Shown: positions 18,157 through 27,659 of the stretch, in pieces
How positions within the stretch are numbered: position 1 is the stretch's first letter
Layout: every line of letters begins with the position of its first letter
From: Gemmatimonadaceae bacterium
Lineage (GTDB): Bacteria; Gemmatimonadota; Gemmatimonadetes; Gemmatimonadales; Gemmatimonadaceae
Direction of reading: 5' to 3'
DNA length: 64,000 bases
Assembly: GCA_036496605.1 (NCBI GenBank)
Contig: DASXKV010000051.1
Location: 115,804-179,803, forward strand
Position numbers and translations under genes: made by a program
Notes under the pieces: generated by a model
Database searches by the model: none
What the model was told of the DNA's origin: nothing
What the model saw: only the letters and a program-made list of their open reading frames with translations

Positions 18157-19500
18157 ATGAATCGCAAACTCTGGTTATACAGAGCACTCGTGTTCAGTGG
18201 GGCGCTGATCAGCAGCGTCGCACTGTTCCTGCGCTCGCGACAGGTTTCCTCAGAAGAGCTATTTGCGATTCTCCTGCTGTCGGTGCTCGCAATTGTAGCG
18301 GAACTCCTCGGTTTCGTCCTGCCCAATTCAGCGCGCGGTTCTATAGCGTTTATTCCCTACCTCGCTTGCTCCCTTGTTGTGCCGAGCTGGCCGACTATTG
18401 CTGGTGTTGTGATCGTGAAAGCGTTGGTCGAGACGACCAATAGAAACAAGGTTAGCTCTGGTTTGCTGAATGTCGCGTTGCATGCGCTAACGGTTTCGGG
18501 AGCGATTTGGCTTTACACACTTCTTGGCGGGAGAAGCCTCCTCCTTGCCCCGGAGGCTTCTCTACTCAAGGCCACCCTAACGTCGAGCATTCCAGCGCTC
18601 CTTTCGATCGCGTTTGCGATCCTGGCGAACACAATGATCGCCTGTGGTTACTTGGCCATTAGGCAGGAACAAGCCCTGCTTCGTTTGTGGCGACAGACGG
18701 CGCTGCCGACGATAGCAATGGATTTCCTTGCGGGCCCAGTGGTATTCATCTTTGCGTGGCTTTACGCGGCACATGGTGCGGTTGCCGCTGCGGCATTGTG
18801 GGTGCCGCTTCTGGGGCTTCGTGAAGTCCAGACCGCGAATCTTGCGCTGCAGCGAACAAACGAGGAGTTGCTGCAGTTGATGATCAAATCGATAGAAGCC
18901 CGCGACCTGTACACGTCCGGTCACTCACGCCGTGTTCAGAGGTATTCCGTCATCATCGCTCGAGGGCTTGGCTTATCGGTGCGTGAGACAGAACTGATAG
19001 GAAAGGCGGCGCTACTTCATGACGTGGGCAAGATTTACGAGAAGTACGGACCGATCCTTCGGAAAGCGGATAAACTAACATCTGAAGAATGGTCAACTAT
19101 GCAGGAACACCCGGCGGACGGAGCGAATCTTGTCGCCACGATGAGCGGTTTAAAGGAGATAATTCCTGCTATTCGGCACCATCACGAGAACTGGGATGGC
19201 AGTGGATATCCTGATGGCCTCGCGGGCGAGAGAATTCCACTGGCGGCGCGAATTATCTCGTTCGCGGACACGATCGACGCGATGACAAGTGAGCGGCCCT
19301 ACCGCCAGCCTCTAAGTGAAGCTCAAGTAAGATCTGAGATCATCCGTTGCCGCGGCCGCCAATTCGATCCTGCGATCACGGATCGGCTCATTGCGAGTAC
19401 CATTTGGCACAGCCTTTTCCAGCCCGCGAAGCGCAGCGCCTCTCCGATACCAGCCCTCTCTCTGCTGGCCTCAAAACGGGGAATTCGCGAGACTGCTTGA
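18157..19500 (+). CDS. membrane HD-GYP domain phosphodiesterase
   Basis: 447 aa. The N-terminal half (about residues 1-235) has seven or so hydrophobic helices forming an unnamed membrane sensor. A short coiled coil (LALQRTNEELLQLM) links it to a canonical HD-GYP domain: SGHSRRVQRYS, ALLHDVGKI, AIRHHHENWDGSGYPDGL and FADTIDAMTSERPYR. The family hydrolyses cyclic di-GMP to GMP. All metal-ligand motifs look intact, so it is probably active. ATG 18157 starts just before the first helix. GC content is clearly lower than in flanking genes. Its end overlaps the convergent regulator by 30 bp. Confidence 0.9.
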   Translation: MNRKLWLYRALVFSGALISSVALFLRSRQVSSEELFAILLLSVLAIVAELLGFVLPNSARGSIAFIPYLACSLVVPSWPTIAGVVIVKALVETTNRNKVSSGLLNVALHALTVSGAIWLYTLLGGRSLLLAPEASLLKATLTSSIPALLSIAFAILANTMIACGYLAIRQEQALLRLWRQTALPTIAMDFLAGPVVFIFAWLYAAHGAVAAAALWVPLLGLREVQTANLALQRTNEELLQLMIKSIEARDLYTSGHSRRVQRYSVIIARGLGLSVRETELIGKAALLHDVGKIYEKYGPILRKADKLTSEEWSTMQEHPADGANLVATMSGLKEIIPAIRHHHENWDGSGYPDGLAGERIPLAARIISFADTIDAMTSERPYRQPLSEAQVRSEIIRCRGRQFDPAITDRLIASTIWHSLFQPAKRSASPIPALSLLASKRGIRETA

Positions 19501-22500
19501 CGCCGCGTGGCTCTCACCTTCGTGCGAGTCTGAGTCAACAAATCGTCTCGCCCAATCAGCTAGGTCATTGCGGACGGCGAATCCGTCCCGTCGCGCAGCG
19601 CCCATGTAGCCGTCGTATAGGCGCGCCGCTCTGCTAGTCTGTCCTCGCAACTGCAGCGCATGTAAGAGCGACAGCGTGGCCTCATCTTGAAGGCCGAGAT
19701 TTCGCGCTCGCAGATGAAGGGAGACAAAACGATCAAGCTCTGTGTCGTCGCAAGGTTCCTCGCCAGCTGCAATTCGAAGATCGGATTCACAGCCCATCAG
19801 GAGTAACTGCGGAAGTTCGAGTTCGCAGTGCTTGCACCTGCGAGCGAGACTAATGTACTCGCGAGCTTCGTCGATCCGTCCGGCGCGAGTGGCGATGCGC
19901 GCTCCAAGAATGCGATGCTCCCACAAGACGTTAGTATCGGCGTTTCGCGATAGTAATTCGCTGAACTGTCTATGCCATTCTTGGCTCTGCTCGACTTGGC
20001 CCAGACTCCAGTGTAATCGCGCAAGGAGCAATGCCCCATGCATTTCTGCTGAATCGATCTCAAAACGCTGCGCCGTCTCGACTACTCGTAGAAGAGTGCG
20101 TTCAGCATCACTCGAACGCGCTACTCTGTATTGGGCGTACCCGATGTTAAGCAGCACCACCAACAGCTGAGGAAGGTCGTCGACTGGCTCAAGCTTCTCG
20201 ATTAGTCCTGGTACCAAGTTCGAGTCGCCGAACACTGTATGATAGAGCATCTCGGAAAACGGGAGCCAGTACCTGTCCGTCGGCAACCTGCTGATGGATT
20301 GGAATGCGAATTCCGCCAGCCCGCGGTCCAATGTTAACTCCGCGATCATGATGAGGTGTCGCGCGGCGAACAGCCGATGACCTAACGTGGCATGTTGCGT
20401 CGTTAAGCATTTGCTCAATCTATGAATGTTTACTCTCGGATCGCCATCTGCATGCATTGCAAGCGATAACTCCAACAACTCGAATTTGTCGTGGCGCCAA
20501 TGTCTTCGGCCAAGCCGACTTCGAATTTGTTTCAACTCATAAAGGAGTTTGGAGCCTTCAGACCAGTTAATGCATAGCAACAACGCTCCCAAAGCATCCT
20601 CGATTATCTGGGCGCGAGTGGAATCGGGAGTACTAAAGCAAAGAGCACGTTTTAGGGTCGCGAGTGCGTCGCTCGAACGACCAATTTCTAATGACTGCCT
20701 TGCGCAGTTCCGGAGAGCCGCAACCGCTTTGGCGTCCTCTCCAGCTAGCCGCCAGTGTTCCGCGCAGTCCCACGGCAGGGAACCAGTTCCGGCAGGGTTC
20801 CATTCGCTCTGGAGCAAGTTAGCGGCTGCAGCATTCACAGCCCGATAAACAAACTTAGACATTCGCTTTTGCACGGCTTCCGTTAACAGATCGTGGCTAC
20901 GCAGGAAACAACCATCAATCTGAACCAGTGCTCTATCATCAAGCTCCTCGAGAGCTCTCAACACGTTATGTCTTGGAAGCTCGAGCAGACCCTCAAGCCT
21001 CGCGCAGGTGCAATTCTTCCCGAGAATGACACACGCTTCCAGAACGCGAGTGGCATCTGGTGAAAGCTGTTCCAATCGACGCTCGAGAATCTCCGTCAGC
21101 GTCTGACCTAGCGACTCAGGATCCATCGTGGAAACGAAATGCGAGCAGAGCAGCCGAATGAAAAACGGGTTACCCTTCGCCTGTTGCACTACGCGCGACT
21201 CAACTGATCCAGCATTGATCTGCAGCGTTTTCCCGAGGAGGTTACGTACTAGCTCCAAGGCCGGCTGAGACCCCAGTGGCTCCAGTCGAACTGAGCGCAA
21301 GCTGTTTGAATACTTGTCGACGTCAGCGAGAACTGTTCTGCTACGTGATGCCAAGATTAAGTAAGTGCGGGCGCCGGGATGACTATCAAAGACGCCAAGA
21401 AGGGCGCGGACGGACGCCGCATCTAGCCATTGCACGTCGTCGATCAGAACGACGACCGGACATTCCGATGTCACTGCGCCTACCAGATCGATGACGCAGC
21501 GAACTATGGTCGAAACTGGGACCTCAACTGCCATGTCCTCGAGCGACGCCCCGAAATCCGAGCGCGTGTTGGCCAACCGCTCGAGTACTTCGCGCGCAGC
21601 CGTATCGCATCCAAGTGCTCCAGGCGATTGAAGCAACTCACTTACTAGATCGCATAAGATCCCGAGCGGGCGGAACAAGTCGTGCGGTTGACACGACAGA
21701 AATCGCGTAATTCCTCCCTGCATAGCGGAAAGTGAGCGAAATTCGGTCAAAAGCCTGGTCTTACCGACTCCCGGCTCACCCCAAATCAATAAAATCTCCT
21801 GTCTGCCGGAGCGCGCTTCGGTTCCTAGACCGCTCATTAGGCGCATGCTCTCTTCGCGACCTAGGAACAGCCGATCATCTTGTAAACGCTGATTCGATTC
21901 GGGTAATCGCTCACTAATCCGACGCTTGAGGGCTGTCGGCACGACGCGGAGCTGTGGCTCGTTTTCGCCTATTTCCTTCAGGTACTCGTCGATAATGCTC
22001 AGCGCGGCAGTCTTTGAACCGGAAATCGCTAATGCTTCGGCCTTTGCGAGCGTTCCTTCTTCGCTCAATGGATCTAGAGCGAGGAGCGCGCGTGCCGCAC
22101 CGGCCATCAAGTCCCATCGTCCTACTCGCCGCAACTCAAGCAACTGCGCACCAACGGCACGGCTGAGCCGGAGAGTGATGTCAGAACGCTCGGCCTCGAA
22201 CCAGTCCCTGTAGCTCTCGGAAATGTCAGGGTTGTAGCCCGGGAAGACACCCTGCGTCAGGAGCTCGACGTCGGAAGTCTTAAGGCCGGTTGCGTCGGCG
22301 ATTTCGTAGCAATCAACCGAGAACTGATCGACTGCCAGTTGTATTTGATTAGAGTCAGCCTCGATCGGGGCGCCGAGCTGCCGCAGTCGATACAATAGCT
22401 GTCGTAGATTGTGCGCCGCCTGAACGTTGCTTGCCGACGGAAACAGTAAGTCCTGGACCACTCGCCGCGAGACCGGATGTCCCCGACGAGTCGCCAGATA

Positions 22501-22665
22501 GAGCAACAACGCGAACAATCGACCCGACGACGGGCCGATCCGGCGCTGGCCGATGTCGATCGCAACGGTGCCGAGGGTCCGGACGGCGATGTGCGTAACC
22601 ACGTGACTCGATGCTCGTTTGGCGTTAGGGTGACATCCCGGCGTCACACCCTCGTCACACATCAT
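19471..22665 (-). CDS. BTAD/AAA-ATPase/TPR transcriptional regulator (long form)
   Basis: 1064 aa. The winged-helix DNA-binding region (VRTLGTVAIDIGQRRIG and onward) and BTAD helices occupy about residues 25-260. The AAA_16/STAND ATPase has Walker A GEPGVGKTRLL near 296 and Walker B VVVLIDDVQWLD near 402. The rest is a TPR-like helical tail. It resembles the 575-aa protein at 1.6-3.3 kb but with a full C-terminus. The MM start has a GAGG site 7-9 nt upstream; a GTG about 22 codons later is an alternative. GC content is low for this genome and rarer codons are common, as in the HD-GYP gene, so both may have arrived together. Targets are unknown. Confidence 0.8.
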   Translation of the reverse strand: MMCDEGVTPGCHPNAKRASSHVVTHIAVRTLGTVAIDIGQRRIGPSSGRLFALLLYLATRRGHPVSRRVVQDLLFPSASNVQAAHNLRQLLYRLRQLGAPIEADSNQIQLAVDQFSVDCYEIADATGLKTSDVELLTQGVFPGYNPDISESYRDWFEAERSDITLRLSRAVGAQLLELRRVGRWDLMAGAARALLALDPLSEEGTLAKAEALAISGSKTAALSIIDEYLKEIGENEPQLRVVPTALKRRISERLPESNQRLQDDRLFLGREESMRLMSGLGTEARSGRQEILLIWGEPGVGKTRLLTEFRSLSAMQGGITRFLSCQPHDLFRPLGILCDLVSELLQSPGALGCDTAAREVLERLANTRSDFGASLEDMAVEVPVSTIVRCVIDLVGAVTSECPVVVLIDDVQWLDAASVRALLGVFDSHPGARTYLILASRSRTVLADVDKYSNSLRSVRLEPLGSQPALELVRNLLGKTLQINAGSVESRVVQQAKGNPFFIRLLCSHFVSTMDPESLGQTLTEILERRLEQLSPDATRVLEACVILGKNCTCARLEGLLELPRHNVLRALEELDDRALVQIDGCFLRSHDLLTEAVQKRMSKFVYRAVNAAAANLLQSEWNPAGTGSLPWDCAEHWRLAGEDAKAVAALRNCARQSLEIGRSSDALATLKRALCFSTPDSTRAQIIEDALGALLLCINWSEGSKLLYELKQIRSRLGRRHWRHDKFELLELSLAMHADGDPRVNIHRLSKCLTTQHATLGHRLFAARHLIMIAELTLDRGLAEFAFQSISRLPTDRYWLPFSEMLYHTVFGDSNLVPGLIEKLEPVDDLPQLLVVLLNIGYAQYRVARSSDAERTLLRVVETAQRFEIDSAEMHGALLLARLHWSLGQVEQSQEWHRQFSELLSRNADTNVLWEHRILGARIATRAGRIDEAREYISLARRCKHCELELPQLLLMGCESDLRIAAGEEPCDDTELDRFVSLHLRARNLGLQDEATLSLLHALQLRGQTSRAARLYDGYMGAARRDGFAVRNDLADWARRFVDSDSHEGESHAASSSLANSPF

Positions 22666-23039
22666 GGTGCACGCCTCGGTCTCGCGCCATACGCCGATAC
22701 GTCGCCGGCGCGTTCCTGCTGGCGCTGGCGGGACCGACGGTCACCAGCACGCAACTCGTCCACGGCACGGTCTCCTCTGCCGTCGGCAGCGGCGGCGTGG
22801 CTGGCGCCGTCGTGCTCCTCCTCGACTCGAGCCTAACGACTCACGCCCGGACATTGACCGGACTCCCACACTTTTGCCATCGGCGCCGGTACGACCGGCG
22901 CTTCCATCTCAAGCTCATGCGCATCGGCTTCACGCCGACCGAGAGTTCCTCCTTCGACCCGAGCCGCGACACCACCATCGACGTCGCTCTCGCGCCGAAC
23001 GCGCTCGTACATCCGCTCGATCTCAAATTGCAGCCGTAG
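22664..23039 (+). pseudogene. frameshifted carboxypeptidase-regulatory-like secreted protein
   Basis: Pieces of one protein lie in different frames. A start MVHASVSRH is in one frame; a signal-like AGAFLLALAGPTVTSTQ followed by VHGTVSSA and VAGAVVLLLDSSLTTHARTL is in the next; DSHTFAIGAGTTGA is in a third; then FHLKLMRIGFTPTESS and DTTIDVALAPNAL return to the second. Joined, these read as one CarboxypepD_reg-like beta sandwich, common in surface proteins of this phylum. At least two or three indels would be needed, so it is probably a decayed gene; sequencing errors are the alternative. No intact frame covers it. Confidence 0.55.
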
Positions 23040-23148
23040 CAGCTGCTTCGATCCATGTTCAGGTCGAGGAGCCAAACGAATACTGATCGACGGCTTCCAA
23101 CCTAACACAGCGGTCGGTCTGTCCAATGGGGCGTCCACCAAACGCCCG

Positions 23149-25581
23149 ATGGAATCGCTCATCCAGGATGTCCGCTTTGCCTTCCGTTCCCTCTGGAAGG
23201 CGCGTCTCACCTCGGCCCTCGCTATCCTTTGCCTGGCGCTCGGGATCGGCGCGAATACCGCCATCTTCTCGGTCGTTCGCGCCGTGCTGCTCGAGTCGCT
23301 GCCCTTTCGCGATCCACAGCGGCTCGTCATGGCCTACGAGACGTATGTGCGTCCCGGCGGCAAACCAGCCTCTGGGTCGGTTGCACCGGCGAATTATTTC
23401 GAGTGGCGTAAGCAAACTCGAATCTTCAGTGACCTCGCGGCGTACATGCCAATCAGCCGCGATCTCGGCGACATCGCCGAGCCGGAACGGCTGCGTGGCC
23501 TGCGCGCGACGACCAATCTGTTCGATGTTCTCGGCGCGCGGCCCCTTCTGGGACGAACCTTCGTCGAGGCCGACCAACCGCCCGCGGGCGATCCGGTCGT
23601 CGTCATCAGCGAGGGCCTCTGGCGTCGCCGCTTCGCTTCCGATCCGAATCTCGTCGGCTCCCCGATCACGCTGCAGGGGGTGAAAGTCACCGTCGTCGGC
23701 ATCATGCCGGCGCGCTTCGACTTTCCGGTCTCGCCGGTGCATAACGATTTCTGGGCGCCGTTCGACTGGCGGAGCATCGGCGACGTGACGAATCGTGGCA
23801 ACCACTCGCTCACCGTCGTCGGGCGTCTCGCCGCGGGCGTGGATTCGTCGCGCGCGATGGCGGATCTCTCGGTCGTCGCTCGTCGCCTCGCGTTCGAGTT
23901 CCCGCAGGCGCAGCGCACGCGCGGCATTCAGGTCATGGGACTCGCCGGCTGGGTCGTGGGCAAGATACGACCCGCGCTACTCGTCCTCCTCGGTGCCGTA
24001 GGCGTGGTGCTCCTCATCGTGTGCGCGAACGTCGCGAATCTGTTGTTGACGCGCGCCGCCGGCCGGCGGCGCGAGGTTGCGATCCGCACCGCCCTCGGTG
24101 CCGCGCGAGCTCGCCTCGTTAGGCAGCTGCTCACGGAGAGCGCCGTTCTCGCTGTCGTCGGCGGCGGCCTCGGGATACTCGTTGCTCGGGGGACGCTCGC
24201 CGGCCTGCGCGGCATGGCATCGACGATACTTCCCAACGCCGAAACGATCGGCCTGCAACTGTGGGTGCTCGCCTTCACGATCGTCCTCTCGCTTGCAACG
24301 GGGCTGCTCGTCGGCATCGTGCCGGCGTTGCGCGCAAGCCAGGTCGACCTGCGCGAGGACCTCACCGAAGCTGCCGGGCGCACGAGCGCGGGCGCCGGTC
24401 GGCGTCGTGCGCTCGACACCTTGATCGTCACCGAGGTTGCGCTGTCGCTCGTCCTTCTCATCGCTGCGGGATTGGTGATTCGAAGCTTTATCGCGCTGCT
24501 CGACACCGACCCTGGATTCGCGCCCGATCGCGTGCTCACGTTTCACATCGCTGCGCCGCCGGTTCAGCCGGGCGCCGACAGTGAACGGTTTACTCGGTTC
24601 TATGAGCCCGTTCTCCAGCGCGTACGGGCCATTGCGGGAGTTCAGGCCGCGGCGTTCACGACCCTCCTGCCCATTCAGGGTGGCGCGACCGATCGGTATT
24701 TCAGCATCGACAACCAGCCGCTGGAGCGAGACCTCTCCAAGGTGCCGGACGCGGAGATTCGTCTCGTGAGCGGCAACTACTTCCACGCCATGCGCATCCC
24801 GCTCATTGCCGGTCGTGAGTTCGATGACCACGACACGCGGGCGAGCGAGCATGTCGTGATCGTCAACGACGAGCTGGCGCGCCGCTACTTTCCCGACGGC
24901 TCGCCGTTAGGCAGGCGTCTCACGAGCGGCGAGACCGAAGGTGGTCGCATCGTCGGCGTGGTGAAGTCAGTGCGCCAGTTCGGGCTCGATCAGGAACCGC
25001 GCGCCGAATTCTACGTGCCGGTGAGTCAGGCCCTCTTCAACACCCAGGAGATGACTTTCGTTCTTCGCGCGCAGGCGCGGCCGGAGGACCTCGCGCGCGG
25101 CGTACGCGAGGCGGTACACGGCGTCGCCCCCCAGCCCGTCTTTCAGCTTGCGACGATGGACGACGTCATCTCGCAATCGCTCACGACGCGACGGCTCGTT
25201 CTCGTGTTGCTACTCGCGTTCGCTGGCCTCGCGCTCCTTCTGTCGGCCGCTGGAGTGTATGGAGTGATGTCGTACGGCGTGTCACAGCGCACGCGCGAGA
25301 TCGGGATTCGAGTGGCGTTAGGCGCGCGCGGTGGTGACGTGCTGGGCTTGATCCTGAGTGGAGCGCTCCGCGTCCTTGCGCTTGGCATCGGCGTGGGGCT
25401 GTTTGCGGCGGCGCTCCTCACGCGCGCGCTCGACAGCATGCTCTACGGAATCGGTGCGCTCGACCCATTCACCTTCGCGGCCGTTCCCGCGCTGATTGCG
25501 CTCGTTGGCATCATTGCCGGTGTCGTCCCAGCGGCGCGGGCCGCACGCATCGATCCTCTGGAATCGATGCGCGCGGAGTGA
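23149..25581 (+). CDS. ADOP-type ABC permease (MacB/FtsX-like, without ATPase)
   Basis: 810 aa with the duplicated MacB_PCD plus FtsX architecture of the acidobacterial duplicated orphan permeases. The first transmembrane helix is ALAILCLALGIGANTAIFSVV near residue 25, with a large periplasmic domain to about 265. An FtsX core spans about 275-400 (CANVANLLLTRAAGRRREVA), a second permease unit starts near 425, and the C-terminal FtsX core has SYGVSQRTREIGIRVALGA. No ATPase gene is adjacent, as is usual for this group. It lacks the N-terminal DUF seen in the paralogue at 50.2 kb. Substrate unknown; drug, lipoprotein or signal export are all possible. Confidence 0.88.
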   Translation: MESLIQDVRFAFRSLWKARLTSALAILCLALGIGANTAIFSVVRAVLLESLPFRDPQRLVMAYETYVRPGGKPASGSVAPANYFEWRKQTRIFSDLAAYMPISRDLGDIAEPERLRGLRATTNLFDVLGARPLLGRTFVEADQPPAGDPVVVISEGLWRRRFASDPNLVGSPITLQGVKVTVVGIMPARFDFPVSPVHNDFWAPFDWRSIGDVTNRGNHSLTVVGRLAAGVDSSRAMADLSVVARRLAFEFPQAQRTRGIQVMGLAGWVVGKIRPALLVLLGAVGVVLLIVCANVANLLLTRAAGRRREVAIRTALGAARARLVRQLLTESAVLAVVGGGLGILVARGTLAGLRGMASTILPNAETIGLQLWVLAFTIVLSLATGLLVGIVPALRASQVDLREDLTEAAGRTSAGAGRRRALDTLIVTEVALSLVLLIAAGLVIRSFIALLDTDPGFAPDRVLTFHIAAPPVQPGADSERFTRFYEPVLQRVRAIAGVQAAAFTTLLPIQGGATDRYFSIDNQPLERDLSKVPDAEIRLVSGNYFHAMRIPLIAGREFDDHDTRASEHVVIVNDELARRYFPDGSPLGRRLTSGETEGGRIVGVVKSVRQFGLDQEPRAEFYVPVSQALFNTQEMTFVLRAQARPEDLARGVREAVHGVAPQPVFQLATMDDVISQSLTTRRLVLVLLLAFAGLALLLSAAGVYGVMSYGVSQRTREIGIRVALGARGGDVLGLILSGALRVLALGIGVGLFAAALLTRALDSMLYGIGALDPFTFAAVPALIALVGIIAGVVPAARAARIDPLESMRAE

Positions 25582-25586
25582 GCGGG

Positions 25587-26474
25587 TCAGCGCGAGCTCA
25601 ACAGCGACTGCACGTCGACAACCACCATCATGCCGCCGCCGGGATTCGGCGCGACGTTCGTCGCGAGCAACGCGCGATCGAGCTTGTTCGGCTTGTGCGT
25701 GTGCGCGTACCGCACGACGCGCGCGCCAATGAGCTGGCCAATGAACGCGCCGGAGACGACGTCGGACGCCCAGTGCTGGTTCAAATACATGCGAGTCGTC
25801 CCGGGAATCATCGCCACGGCGTAGAGTATCGGCGCCGCGTAACGAGATGCATTCTGATTGCGCTCGCGAATCTCACCGACGAGCGCTGCTGCCGTGGCAA
25901 AGCCGACGGCCGCGTGTATGGAGGGAAAGGCGCGATACTCGAAGTGCGTGAACCCCTGGCCGAAGTGAAAGCTGAACGGATCCTCCTGTGACACGCGCGG
26001 CCGCGCTCGTCCGAGAGGACCACGGATCGCCTGGCAGATGACGTCCGTGAGGACGAGCGCCTCGGTCCAGTGAAGTCCGACGTCCGCTGTTGTTTTCGAG
26101 TGCGAGAGCCGGCCGACGCCATACGTCAGGACCGACGCGATCGTGAGCGGCGTCTCGTTGAGACGCGTCAATTGGTCGACGGTGTGGTGAAGGCTCGAAC
26201 TTCCTTGCACGTGCGGCGATTGCCACCAATCGGCGATCTTCTCGTCGTAGTGCATGAAGACGCCGGTCACCGCCGCGGCAATACCGGTCGCCACCAGGTC
26301 GTGACGCGTGAAGAATGTCTTCTGCGGCGTGCCGTGCTGCGCGGGCGCCGTCAACGACGGCGTCGTCGCCGCGGATTGCGTAAAGACTAAACTGGAGTCC
26401 TGCGCGACTGCCACGCCAGACAGTGAGAGCAAGGGAAGCAGCACAGCGATGGCAAAGCGATTGCGGGCTGACAT
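25587..26474 (-). CDS. PAP2-family phosphatase, secreted/membrane
   Basis: 295 aa with a signal peptide ending GVAVAQD. The three PAP2 motifs are visible: GPLGRARPR (motif 1), RAFPSIHAA (motif 2, with Ile where the classical PSGH has Gly) and TRMYLNQHWASDV (motif 3 with catalytic His and Asp). It probably removes phosphate from a lipid phosphate such as undecaprenyl pyrophosphate or phosphatidate, or acts as an acid phosphatase. It converges on the ADOP permease with 5 bp between stops. Confidence 0.85.
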   Translation of the reverse strand: MSARNRFAIAVLLPLLSLSGVAVAQDSSLVFTQSAATTPSLTAPAQHGTPQKTFFTRHDLVATGIAAAVTGVFMHYDEKIADWWQSPHVQGSSSLHHTVDQLTRLNETPLTIASVLTYGVGRLSHSKTTADVGLHWTEALVLTDVICQAIRGPLGRARPRVSQEDPFSFHFGQGFTHFEYRAFPSIHAAVGFATAAALVGEIRERNQNASRYAAPILYAVAMIPGTTRMYLNQHWASDVVSGAFIGQLIGARVVRYAHTHKPNKLDRALLATNVAPNPGGGMMVVVDVQSLLSSR

Positions 26475-26616
26475 AGTGGTCTCGTCACGGTTCTCGACTC
26501 ACGGTCTTCACCGTGGACTCACGGTGACCGTCGTTCGGAGACACACAGGCAGAACACAGGCCAGCCGCTATTTTTTCAACAGCGGACGGGGCGTTTCGTG
26601 TGGGCGCGCTCGCGGC

Positions 26617-26892
26617 TCACGCGTCTGTCTCCGTCTCCGGCACCGGCGGGATGCCGTGAATGGGCGTCGTACGCGATACCGCCTGCGCGGCGCGGCAGTA
26701 CAACTCGAGGCGATCCGTAGCCGCTTTCTCCCAGTCGCGCGGAATGGGTACGAGGCGCCGCCGCTCCCCGTCCGATTCGAACGTGAGCCATCCCTGTTGC
26801 ATCTCGCCCGCGAGCACCGCCCCCGGCGTCGGTGTCGTGTTCCAGATCAGCCAGTGAGTACCATGAGAATCCGTGAATTCACGTTGCGCCAT
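26617..26892 (-). CDS. small protein, member A of a local paralogous family
   Basis: 91 aa. Reads MAQREFTDSHGTHWLIW, then QGWLTFESDGERRRLVPIP and DWEKAATDRLELYCRAA. It shares the pattern REF-D-x-x-G-x-x-W ... GW-x-x-FE ... RRL-x-P-x-P-x-x-W ... L-x-x-L-x-x-A with the next two genes. No signal peptide or known domain. It lies 69 bp downstream of member B in the same orientation and may be co-transcribed. The tail after residue 70 is Pro/Thr-rich and not shared. Confidence 0.7.
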   Translation of the reverse strand: MAQREFTDSHGTHWLIWNTTPTPGAVLAGEMQQGWLTFESDGERRRLVPIPRDWEKAATDRLELYCRAAQAVSRTTPIHGIPPVPETETDA

Positions 26893-26961
26893 GCGTCCGA
26901 CTCGATGCGCGGATCGTCGTTCCGGCCTCTCGCGTCGTCGCGAAGGGTCTCCGCCTAACGG

Positions 26962-27522
26962 TTACGGCTTCGGCTCATGCGGCGTCGCCGATCCCTCGCC
27001 GCCGGCCGGTGCGCGCGGTGAGCGCGCGCTCTGATCGCTGTCCGCCTTCAGCTTCCGGCGGAGCGATACCGCCTCCTTTGCCGCCTCCGCCGCAAGCGCC
27101 AGGGACTCCTCGACGCGGATCAGTTGGCCCGTGTCGAGGTCCGCAGCGGTGGCCTTGTCGCACACTTCCTCCAGCGTACGATCGAGCTGCTGCTCTGCCT
27201 CCTTCAACTTTGGCTTGAGGGACTCTGCCGGCTTCGGCGTGAGCGACTCTGCTGGCGCGGCGCTTTTTGCTTCGCCTCCGCTCTTCGCGCGAGCGACCTG
27301 CGGCGACGCCTTGGCGCACAGCGACGCGAGCGCCTCGTTCGAGAGTGATTCCCAATTTGCCGGAACAGGCGCCAGCCGTCGCTTTTCCTGTGCCGATTCG
27401 AACACAAGCCACCCTTCGCGAAAGGCTTCCGGCAGAAAATGCTCTCGCGACACGGCGTCGCTTCCTCGTGCCGTGAGGAATACTTGCCACTCTACGCCGG
27501 CCTTGTCGCGAAAGTGTCGCAT
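26962..27522 (-). CDS. small protein, member B of a local paralogous family
   Basis: 186 aa from ATG 27522 (MRHFRDKAGVEWQVFL), chosen because the paralogues align there and a GGAGG site lies upstream; the frame extends to 27600. The shared domain continues as EGWLVFESAQEKRRLAPVP and NWESLSNEALASLCAKA. The unique C-terminal half is charged and helical (AEQQLDRTLEEVCDKATAA, then KEAVSLRRKLKA), probably a coiled coil, with a disordered Ser/Pro tail. Function unknown. Confidence 0.7.
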   Translation of the reverse strand: MRHFRDKAGVEWQVFLTARGSDAVSREHFLPEAFREGWLVFESAQEKRRLAPVPANWESLSNEALASLCAKASPQVARAKSGGEAKSAAPAESLTPKPAESLKPKLKEAEQQLDRTLEEVCDKATAADLDTGQLIRVEESLALAAEAAKEAVSLRRKLKADSDQSARSPRAPAGGEGSATPHEPKP

Positions 27523-27659
27523 CGCCGTGTTCACCGCCTCCCCGGTGTTCCGCGCGACGGTTGTCACGAAAGAATTGCGCCAATGGGTCGAAATGTGCAT
27601 GGGCTCGTCGGTCAGAATATGTGAACGGATGTATGATCACGAGTTCGCGAGGGTGCGCG

